Source: Luscinia megarhynchos (lineage: Eukaryota > Chordata > Aves > Passeriformes > Turdidae). Taken from it: a stretch of DNA of 64,000 bases. Position numbers and translations under genes: made by a program. A model generated the notes under the pieces. The model saw only the letters and a list, made by a program, of their open reading frames with translations. It did not search any database and was not told the origin of the DNA. Of this stretch, positions 22,201 to 32,317 are shown piece by piece. Location of the stretch: NCBI GenBank assembly GCA_034336665.1, contig CM067592.1:28245819-28309818 (forward strand). The letters run 5' to 3'. Position 1 is the first letter of the stretch. Every line of letters begins with the position of its first letter.

Positions 22201-25200
22201 TCTAAGGTTGCAAAATTGCACTCCTTATTCTTGAATTCAGGCTCCCCCTATTCCCAAGTTCTTCAGTGTTTTCAAGTGTTCTGTCTCATTAAATACAAAA
22301 TAGAGCTTAACGCCATTATCTGAGCAACAGGTAAAAAGAAAGAAAAAAAATCATACCAAAATGGCAAGCTCTTCCCCTCCTAACAAAAATGACAATCAAA
22401 AAAGGCTGAAAAAGCAGCTTGTCTGTCTGTTAAGAGTACACCTCTCTTAAGAACTGGTTACTATATAAATATTTCTGGGAACTCAATTCATCATCATGGT
22501 AGAAAAATCTTACCATACTTTTCTTCTATACATAATTACCACTTTTCATTTTCTTATTAATCTCTGTCTCTCTAATCTGGATACTGCAGAGATTAGCAAA
22601 GATGAAAAAACAGTTTTAAGGCCTCTGAACCTTTCATGGTTAACATGCTCCACATAAATAGTACAAAAACCAATTGGGATTATAAATTCAAATTGCTTGA
22701 AGACATAGAAATCCGCATCTCTAGGAAGTCCAGTAGTTATTTTCATGCTTTCTAATACCTTTGGAATAAGATTACCCTCGTGCCCTAGATTATTAAAGCA
22801 ATCCTATGAATAAATCAGCAAGGGATACAGTCCTAGTAAGTGTCGTTTTAGGGATTACATTGCCCAGAAGAACATGTATCTGTTCCATCAGACACAATCA
22901 AACAGATGAAGAATAAACATCTCCTTTTTATATATACACAATATTTAATACATTAAGCCCCACACTGCCCAAAACTAAGCTAACCAAAATACTACTGCTT
23001 AAGTCCTAACACTCTGTATTTTTCCAGAGTCACTGTAATCATTCAAAATTAAACCCAAGAAATGCTAGGATTCTTATGGAGGTGTGATTGCTCCTGCAGG
23101 CATTCCCTGCCACCTGTTAGCATTGCAAAGTACAATGCTCTCCTGATTGTCTGCTTCCCTTGATACATTTAAAATTTTCATCTGGTCAGTATGATAATAC
23201 TTCATGTATTTAAGCATATTTAAGACACCTTTTGAAAATGTAAAATGGGAAGCAAGTGTAAACTCTACGTATTGAACTGACAACAACCATTTACACTGAT
23301 TATACACTTTCCATTAACAAAAGAAAATAGTATTAGATTATCAACTAATATCCACCAAGACAAAAATCAAGCTAATATCACAATTTTTCTATCACATGCC
23401 ACATACAGGAGAAAAATTCAAGGCTTGAATTTGATGTCAAGCAAAAATCTACCAATTCTGTTAATCAAGGTTCATTGATGCACTTAATGGTAATGAGCAA
23501 AAGTCCATTCTTTGTGAAATAGATCAAAAACAAAAAAAAAAGCCTAGTAACAGAATCCATCTTTTATTTATAGTAAAATAAATTGGTAAATAATGAATAT
23601 TTATTATTTAAGCAAAGAGAGTTTTCCAAATAAAGTTGATGGCATGCTGCCAATAAGTAGAATACATAGGCATTTGGCAAAAGGCCATTTCTTGATGCAA
23701 AACTGTTCTAAAGTGATTCTTATTGGATAAGTATTTCTCTTTACCAAAATGCTTCTTACTCTCTAATTTATGAGATACTATAAATCAACTTATCAGATGT
23801 TTTATTAAGCTTTCTTGTCTGAATTTGAATTTAACCACTGCTAGGATTATCCAAGGTAAAAGTCCTATCACTTATGCAAAGGCACTAAAGCACTATGGAT
23901 CTGATCCAAACAATGCTTCTGTCAAATGAAATCTTTCTCACCAATCACTGAAGGCTTTCAGCCTACTCGGACAAATCTTCTAAGGCTTGACAGGAAAATA
24001 CACCTATACCATTAAGGTACAAATGAATAAGAACAATTCAAAAATGGTTTGCAAGCTTAACAATAAAGCAGTCTGGTTTGTGCACCTTTCTCAATCAAAA
24101 TTCACTTTTTTAAAGCTAATCACATCACCATGTATCAGGAGCAAACTTCAACAGCTCTGGAAAGACAGACAGTCCAAAAATAAAGTCTGAAAGTCTGAAC
24201 TCAACAAATGCTTCTGAAAACATAGCTAAAAGTATCTAAACTACCCATCTTCATTAGCAGTACGTATTGTGATACCTGAATTAAATAAGGTAACATTACA
24301 TGTCACCAAAGTAAATTCTTCCTACCTGATGAACATCTACTCCTTCATCATTGATAGATATCTACTCTGCCTTGGTTATGCTTGCTGAAGACCATTAAAA
24401 TAGATTTCTTCCATGGGGAAAAAAAATCCTATTTTTAGGTTAAAAAAGACAGTATGTTCTGAAACATAGCTTACACACTTAAAACTAAAATTCAGAAGTG
24501 TCAATTCCAAACTTGTTAACAGAAGTAATATAAATGATTTCTAAATGAAATCACATCATCCTATTTACTTTTTATAGCTATTTCTGTGTGTTTCTGTGAA
24601 ACAAAAGGGCACACTCATGACTAAATTCATCCTTGTTATTCACAAATCTACTTATTTTCTCACTAGTATGAATAGCTTATGCAGCAAAACAAGCTCAGCA
24701 CTGACCATACCTAGTTGTTGTGGGCTTTTTTTTTTCCCCCTAAAGAAATGCTACCAGTTCCTTTGGTGAAGAAACATAAAGCTGTAAATTCCTATCCTCC
24801 ATCAGTAGCACTGACCTCAGAGCAAACCCCACAACTGGCTACAGGCATTCAACATCCATCACTGCTCCTGAAACCTAATCTTTCAGGGAAGGACAGCTGC
24901 ACTGGGCAGTAGTTAAGCAGCTTTCTAAGATACACTACCATCCTAAACAAACAAAAATAAATAAATAAAACTTCCTGTCCTACTTTCTGATCTGTGTTTT
25001 AGAAATACCTCATTGCATGTCCTTTATACCAAATTAATGACTTTCAAAATAATAAGCTGCTTGCACATTAAGAAAAAAATAGTCAAATTTCAGGAAGTGT
25101 AATACACAATACACCTAACAGGATTTTAATAAAATGCAGTGTAAGAGGTAAAGAAATTATGCACCTGACAGTCACATTACTGAAACCTAGAGAGAAAACA

Positions 25201-26565
25201 CTTGGTCCTATAAACAACCTTTCAAGAAAAGAACTCCCTGCCTTCAGTAAATTTCACAGAGGGAGAAAGCCCTTTCCTAAAGTAAAAGAAAAGAAAATTA
25301 AAAATGTGATTAACAGACGCTTATTAATACAGGTGAACACAGACAAATTAATCATGTCTTTGGGTTAGAAACAGTGACACACACCTGCTTCATAAACCCA
25401 CTGTCTGTGGCATAAAGAAGAAGAAAAAATGGGATAGAGTACCGAATTTTGTATATATTTTTGTGAACTTTAATAAAATTCGTTTTACCTGTTTTTATAG
25501 GGAAAGGGGAAAGGAGCAGGGAGGAGAAGGAAGATGAGGGCGAAGGAGTATTAGAGTGAGCAAAAAATGAAATAGTAGAAATAGCAGTCTATTCTTGTAC
25601 ATGAAATTCAGCTTTTTTGGCAAAGTTTTATAAAAAGAGTATAGCCTACAGATAGTTACAAAACCTGTTTAGATTTTTTTAAAAATTTAATCAACATTGT
25701 AAAGCAAGCGGAATTACTGTGTTCAAACAGTGATTTTCTGAAGATCAGAAAGACTAAGACAGAATGTATTTGAATTTTCTCTTGCTGAGTCAAAGCAAGC
25801 ATCAAAAAACTAGATTTTTGGGTAAAACCACTGAATAAGCCAAGGTGAGATGCTGATATCAAAACGGGATTGGGTAAGTCTGTTAGAGAAATGTATATTT
25901 ATTTGCAAATTTGTACCTAAACCACATTTGCTTTGGTCAGGTTGCTACTGACTATATTCTTCTTAGGAATCACCCGATTTAGCAACCTAAAAAGACAGAT
26001 TTTACACACTATTTACTGAACTCTGACTTACAGATATGTAATTTCCAGAACACTAAAGACTGTAAAAGAAAGAGCAATATAATTGCTGGCGTAACTTGAT
26101 ATACCATATTTGATATACTGCTTGAGAAAAAGGTGTGCATAATCTGACCACAACAATATGTGAGCAGTTCAGCTGGCACTAACCAGGACATCCATTTTGA
26201 CTGCCTGCAAGTAATAAATTAATTTGTATATCCGTGGAGTGACTTCCCTAACTGGAAGATTACTGAAAAACTAAAATAACTGCATTTTAACGTGCTTAAA
26301 TTTCAAGAAGCTCAGGACACAATAGTACGCTATTAGGGCACGTCCTCTGAAATAAATAAATCGAGGCGCCTGAAATCCCATCACTTTCTGTTGACTGAGG
26401 AGGACATTTTCTGCCCATCCTTTGAATTCAAAAGAACACACAGAATCCCCTTCAGAAATCACATATCAAGTACAAACAGGGAAGCTGATTTTAGAAAAAA
26501 CCTCTATCTCTTTTGAAATTCTACCGCAAGATAATCACCTTGTCTTTTTTGTTCTTCTCTTTCAG

Positions 26566-26629
26566 TAACTGTGCTATTGAGATTATGAAGAAGCCTGTCA
26601 CAGCATGTAAGCAGAAGAGACCTAAAGAG
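26566..26629 (+). other. Candidate 64-nt internal exon
   Basis: A strong acceptor (TTTTTTGTTCTTCTCTTTCAG, ending at 26565) is followed 64 nt later by a plausible donor AAAGAG|GTAAAT (GT at 26630-26631). One frame is open through the exon and reads CAIEIMKKPVTACKQKRPKE-like, then continues open into the intron to about 26729. The peptide matches no family I recognise. No partner exon was found, so this may be a non-coding RNA exon or a decoy. Confidence 0.2.
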
Positions 26630-29600
26630 GTAAATTTAGGGAATATCTTAGGGAAGTTCAGACTGCGTATACCTGCTGATGTAGTTAAAGTACAAGCTCA
26701 TAGTATTTTGTTTGACTTGTCGCTTTTATGAATGAACTGAAAGAACCTAAATAATAACTAAGTTCTTAAAAAGCATTACATATTTTATTCAATTTAACCT
26801 CATTTTTTGCATACAAACAATTTTTTGTTCTGTATTTCTCTTACTTACCCACTTCATATAGGCAAACATGATATGCTTAAGGTAAGTATTACTAATAAAC
26901 TACTGAAAGTCATCTGAGCTTATGAAATATAAATTATAACTGTGCAGTAGCAAATATGGTTCTATCAATGCCCAGTGTCTTAAAAAAACAAGTGAAGTGA
27001 AGCTTGTTGGAAAGGAATTTACAGGCAAAGCACTCTAATGTAACCTTTTCCCAAATCATCAGATTTCTCCAGCTGCATTGCAACCTTCACCGTAGCAGAT
27101 CACCAGAACTAGGATTCCTCCCTGCTCCTACTTGCAAATTCCTGATAGTATTCAAAGAAGTATATTTAAACACATATTCTTGCTTTAGGCTGCCAATTTG
27201 CCAGCATACATTCATTAATTGGCTTTATTTAAGGCCTTTTCCAAAGAATACAAGGATTAAGCAAATAAAGTACACTCACAAAGGATGTGCAATTGAGAGT
27301 TTTCATAAAAATATAGTGTGTTGACTACGTTATGACAACTGTTCTTAAAAAGAATTACAACTAAAGCAAGCTCCTGTTACAACAGACGGCATTATGTCAC
27401 TGACACTGAACCTAAATCAGCAAATATCTGTATCTTCTCCTCAACTCTTTCCAGAGAACAAAAGCTTAAAAATCACCACAGTTGTATACAAAAATGAAAT
27501 ACAATGATTCATAGATCCATACCATATCACTCCTTTTGATATCCAAAGCACAAATGAAGTGCCTATCCTCTGCATTTCAGAGCCACCGCCTTGGTTTACT
27601 GATAAGCAGCAAGACTTACACTTTTGAACCAACATTTATCATTTGAGAAAACCTTTAAAGCAGATTTCATTACATTTCATAAAAACTTTACCTAAGGCGC
27701 ACACACACATTTCAGAAAATTAAGCTCAGTCAATATTTGCACAACTGTTGTCGGTAAGATGACAAAAAAACCCTCTTGCTGTAACTGGCCCAACATAGAA
27801 TTATATGTAAGATCCTGATGTTTTAAACGACAGCTTATTAAAAAATTAACATACCATAGGGAAACTGCTTTTTGATTGTATGACCTTACTGTGATTCAGC
27901 TTGAAAATCCTTCCAAATGAGAATTCTCAAAGAGCTTAGTAACGGAAGTTCATTTCGAAGGAAATCCAATATGCAAATATTTCAGCTGTGCTCTTTTACA
28001 AATTGACTGCCTTGTCAGTTTCAAAAACTGAAAACCAACAATGGAACAATGTAAGTACACTTGACCTTATTGCCTAATGTCTATTAAGAATGCTACGGCT
28101 AGTGAATTTTAAATTTCTGAAACTGACACTCAAGAATGTATAGTGCATCTTCAGCCCATGTCCCATAAATGCTGACTATGCTCCAGCTAAAGCCTTGGAG
28201 CCAACACACTCTCAAACTTATATAACACTTACAAAGCTAGTTTAAATACACCATCAATCTATGTCTGTTCCTGCCTTGTAGTAATCCTGTTTAGTTTATC
28301 TTTTAACCCTACACTTGCATGGAACAGTACCATTACTAATCTAATAGAAAAAACACACAGACAACAAATCTGGTTTTCTCAGCTTACAGAAAATATGAAA
28401 TGCAGAAGACACACAAATCCAACTTTGCCCAAAATTTGCAACTCCTGAGTCATGTTCATTCCCATCTCCCGCAATAATCAGGAAAGCAGGGACACTGGAC
28501 ACAATACAGGACTAGAGGAAACAGAGGAAGTAGGGTAAAAATGAAAACTAAATAATATGCAATTTGCACACACACCTCCAAAAAACAGCAATCTCATTTA
28601 TTAGCAAGGAAGGAGTAACTGGCAGCTTTGCTTTTGACATTATGCACCTGTGTAAAAAATGTCTGGTGAAAGTGAACATATGCCATGCACTGGTATCTGC
28701 TCTATGAGAGCAGTTTATACAGGCCCCTAGTGGCTCAGCACACACAGCAGCAGATGAAGGGGAATTCCTACCTTCAGCTTGTGTAGTTTTGGTCCCTGCA
28801 TTCCTCAAACATAGAAGCAAAAGGCAACGTTAAAAACGAAAGGTGAATTGCTAACTGGACTTAAATGTCCAGGTACTTATTTCTTTACCACATCCCCAAG
28901 CACATTCTTGCACACCCTCTCCTAAGATTAAGCACTGATTTACTAACACCCATTGAGTTCGCTGACTGCTGGTGGTTTGAGTTACATAACCACCACAGCA
29001 AAACGCTCATTCACATTATTCTTTAGCGCTCGTTTTAAAAGTAGTATGACTGATGGATCTAAAAGCAGGTCCTAAGGCCAATTCCTGAAACCTAGAAATA
29101 CCAAGCTACTGTTTTCCTCATCGTGCACCATTCCTAACAGCTTGCCATAGCACACATAAACCACAATAAATTTCTTAGTATCTTCTAAGAGAAGAAGACT
29201 TCTACTAAGACAAAGCTTTTACTGCTTTAAGTGGATACAGAAAAGCTATACATCATTTCTGTGTTGAAAGATATCTAAATATATCCCACCATATTAACAC
29301 AAGTGACAAAACTAAAATTGGAAAGCTACTCTTGTAAAAAGTCTCTCATTAAATCCATCCTTTCTATGTAACACTCGGTACCTTGAAAATCCCATGCTAG
29401 TATATTTACAGCTTTTAGCAATTTTGACTGAGCGAAATTTGACAGCTGAATTCATTAAACTGACCAGTTTGTCAATTTCACACATTAAAAAAGCAGTAAT
29501 AGCTCATCTCATGTGAGGGAATTTACAGAAGCAATCAAAAAATTGCCATCTGAAGCAAGACGCAAGTACCTATGACCGTATTTAGGACAGGGGAGAATCT

Positions 29601-30600
29601 TTTTTTTTTTCTTCAGAGTTGCTCCATTCATAACAAGAATTGTAGGATTCGTTGATTCCAGCCCAGGAGAAAATGATGTCATTTACTATACACTTTCACA
29701 GCAAGAAAAGAAACTATGGACTGCTACAACATTTTACACCACTAGCAGATACGAGAGGAAGGAAAAATATGATATACACATTTTTCCATCTCTGTATTGA
29801 AATTTCCTGCGTAATGTCCCAACATAACAGAGAAGTTGGTTGTGCTGGAACAAAAGGTATGTTGGAAGCGATCTCTGGAAGGCTGAGAAGACAATCATAG
29901 CTTCCCACGGTAATCCTAAGTTTAAGAAAATACAAGTGTCATCAGAAATACTCATGTCTGCAAATAGGAAACTCGAAAGTAAATCAGTATCTACAGACTT
30001 ATCCCCAATGTAACGCTATCTCAGGCGACAAGTGAAGAACACATAAAACCGTAACTATGCTGTATAAACAAATTAACCCTTCTACGTGTGTCGAAACTGG
30101 GAATATGGACATTGAAATGATGGCAAAGAAGCTGCCATCCTCACTCGAGGCAGTAACTGTAAAAAAGCTAGGCAAAAGAATAAAATACGCATGACAGCAG
30201 TTCTGGAGAAGTAACAAGGAGAAGCAGACACTCAAAAGCCATACATGCAAAGCTGAGTGGTAGTCACTTAAAATGGAAACAATACCGTTCTGTCGAGAAC
30301 TGAGGGCATGGATAAAAGGCAAAATAGGAGATTCAGTGCAAGAAAATAACTGTTTTATCTGCCAGTCGGGGAGAGCCCGGCTGCAGCAGTAAGGAATGCC
30401 TCCTTGCACGGGCAGACGGCGCAGAGGGAGCTGCTAAGTTTGCTGAACAAATTCAAGAACCCCTTTGCAAGCGCTCGGAAAACTGAGTTTCCAGCCCGAT
30501 GTGCTTCCTTTCAAGTGGCTTCGCGAGAGTAAACAAAGAAATTAAAAGCCTAACCTGTGAAAAGCTTCGCATCTCCGTGCCTCCCTGCTCCGCCGAGAGA

Positions 30601-30668
30601 CAGCAGGAGGAGGAGGAGGAGGAGAAGGAGAAGAAGAAGGAGGAGGAGGAGGAGGAGAAGCAGGAGGG
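30601..30668. repeat. (GGA/GAA)n purine repeat
   Basis: A purine-only run of GGA and GAA triplets on the + strand, interrupted by CAG near both ends, at the left shoulder of the CpG island. It encodes poly-Glu or poly-Arg in chance open frames; these are not taken as genes. Confidence 0.95.
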
Positions 30669-31091
30669 AGCCGTGCTCGGACCCGCGCCTGGGGTCCCTA
30701 CTGGCCGCTCACCCCCAAGCCCCGTCTCCAGCGGCAGACGCCTGGTCTCTCACCTCTGCTACCTTCCCCCTTCTTCGAACCCGTCAGAATAAACAAAAGA
30801 ATTAATATTAATAATTCGCTCGCCGAAGCAAACAGACAGTGTGCAATTACCGTACTCCCCTCTCCCCGCCCGCTACAGCGGCACTCAGTGGAAACGTCGA
30901 CTCCGATCCATCAGTCGCCCTCTCCCTGCCCCATCCCCCGTCCCCGTACCGCAGCTCCCCTCGCTCCCGAACAGGCCCCGCCGCCAGGCTGAGAGCCGGC
31001 GGGGAGGCGCGGGGAGCGGGCTGGAAGCGGCGGGGGGAAGCCCCGGGGCACCCACGGGAGAGTTGTGTGTGAGGGACGTGAGTGCGGGCTG

Positions 31092-31140
31092 CGCGCACAC
31101 ACACGCACGCACACACACTTTTGTGCTCACACACACAAGC
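31092..31140. repeat. Interrupted CA/CG alternating tract
   Basis: GCGCGCACACACACGCACGC-type alternating purine-pyrimidine sequence inside the CpG island, with a short TTTTGTG interruption. It is a possible Z-DNA-forming tract. Confidence 0.85.
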
Positions 31141-31207
31141 GCGCCCAAAGAGGCGGCAAAGAGGGAGCGGCGGCGGAGGAAAAATGGGTCAGGAGCGGGG
31201 CAGTTAC

Positions 31208-31600
31208 CTGGTCATGCTGGCTCCCCCGGTCCCAGCAGCAGCCTTCGCCGCCGCCCGCCCGCCTGCCGCTGCCTCCCGCCGCCGCCACCTCCTCCCGCTG
31301 CTCCCGCTCGGCTCCGGGGCGGCCAATTTAATCCGAGCCCCGCAGCAGCAGCAGCAGCAGCAGCTACGAGCGAAGCCCCGCCGCTGCTGCCCGACGCTCG
31401 TGCGTGTCTCTCACAGTGCGGCGCCGGGGAGCAGGAGAGAGTCAACGAGAGTCCGAAAATCCAGCATCCAGAAGAGCCAGGTCCCTGCCTGCCTCCTCCT
31501 GCCAGCGCCGCCTCTCCTCCGCGCTGCTCTGCTCCGCTCTGCTCTTCTCCTCTCCTTCCTGCGGCGGCTGCTGCTGCTCCCGGGCGCGCTCTCAGTTCCC
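31208..31600 (-). other. Candidate first exon of an unidentified gene (5' end unknown)
   Basis: On the - strand, GCCAGCATGACCAG|GTAACT places an ATG (31215-31213) with A at -3, two codons plus two bases (Met-Thr-Arg/Ser) before a good donor (GT at 31207-31206). Upstream lies GC-rich leader with a CTG/CAG run, a TTAAATTGG element (about 31334-31322), and further up a purine-rich leader, GC boxes and a CRE at about 32.3 kb. A frame upstream is open for about 77 codons and ends in a TGA overlapping this ATG (ATGA). The first coding exon would supply only eight bases of coding sequence, so the protein cannot be recognised from this window. The next exon would lie to the left, possibly beyond the window. 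The 5' end given is arbitrary. The ATG could also be an upstream start in a non-coding exon. Confidence 0.35.
31342..31363. repeat. (CAG/CTG)7 trinucleotide repeat
   Basis: Seven uninterrupted GCA triplets on the + strand (CTG-type on the - strand), within the presumed 5' leader of the - strand candidate exon. Confidence 0.95.
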
Positions 31601-31613
31601 GAGCTAGCTGCTC

Positions 31614-31738
31614 CGTTTCCCCTCCTCCTCCTCCTCCCTCTCTCGCTCTCTCCCTCTCTCCTTTCTCTCTTTCTTCCTTCCCCCTTCACTCTACTCTTCT
31701 TCCCTTTGCTCCTTTTCTTTTCTTCCTTCCTCTTTTCT
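31614..31738. repeat. 125-nt polypyrimidine/polypurine tract
   Basis: The + strand is almost entirely C and T, with only scattered G or A, ending in CCTCTTTTCTAG (31740). As the - strand it is a GA-rich leader typical of 5' UTRs. As the + strand it resembles a very long splice acceptor. It is also a candidate triplex (H-DNA) sequence. Confidence 0.85.
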
Positions 31739-31998
31739 AGCCGATTCTTTAGCTACAAATAAAAGCGAGGTCTCCCACCCACTCTCCCGCCCCCCCTTGC
31801 TACAAAAAGTGCAGTGCAAACAAAAGCGAGAGAAGAGGGCACAGGGCGGGCGGAGTGGGGAGGGCAGACACGGGAAAAATTCCCAGAAACCGTCCCCGAG
31901 AGTCGAAACGTGAACAACCCTCCCCCACCACTCCGCTTCGCTCCTCTGGGGAAAAAGGGGGACGCCGCGGGGACACCGGTGGAGACGGCGCTCTCCCG

Positions 31999-32006
31999 TT
32001 TCGCGG
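31999..32006 (+). promoter_or_regulatory. E2F-like motif TTTCGCGG
   Basis: The sequence matches the E2F consensus TTTSGCGS inside the CpG island. It is a single motif match only. Confidence 0.3.
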
Positions 32007-32295
32007 GTTCGTTGTGGGCTTTGGGTTGGATGGTTTGCGCTTTTGTGTCTGTGTGCGCTCTTGCTTTTTTTTTTTGTTGGGTTGTGGGGTTTTTTTGTGA
32101 TTATTCTCTTTTAATCCTCTTAGGCCGTGTGGATCACAGGACCCGCGCGGCCCCCAGAGTCGGGCAGAGCGTGCCGCCCGTGCCGGTGCCTGTGCGTGTG
32201 CGGGCAGGCTGGGGGGTGCGCAGCGGCGAGCCGGGCAGCGCCCGCCCCAGCCCGGGCCGCGCGCCCGAGCCGCGCGCCGCACGCACACCGCGCGC

Positions 32296-32317
32296 GGGGG
32301 GCGGGGCGGTGACGTCA
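32296..32317. promoter_or_regulatory. GC boxes adjoining a palindromic CRE
   Basis: GGGGGCGGGGCGG (32297-32309) directly abuts TGACGTCA (32310-32317), the full CREB/ATF consensus. The close GC-box/CRE pairing in a CpG-rich setting is a common proximal promoter arrangement. The palindromic CRE does not give direction. Confidence 0.65.

Larger units (their letters stand above)
12501..30500. other. AT-rich sequence, no complete gene recognised
   Basis: About 18 kb without a recognised gene or named transposon. It contains small simple repeats, local tandem duplications and two splice-site-bounded candidates, listed separately. Open frames here (for example 13040-13339 +, 27004-27324 +, 29999-30409 -) lack recognisable motifs. 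If the CpG island at 30.6-32.6 kb starts a - strand gene, this would be first-intron sequence. Confidence 0.5.

Noticed and set aside
24327..24385. Possible 59-nt exon on the - strand (CTTCAG acceptor, CATCAG|GTAGGA donor)
   Set aside because: Every frame contains a stop and the acceptor pyrimidine tract is poor.
30841..31762. Open frames of 299 and 226 codons in the CpG island (+ strand)
   Set aside because: Low-complexity Pro/Ala/Arg/Ser translations expected from GC-rich sequence. Several frames are open at once and no domain or splice support is seen.
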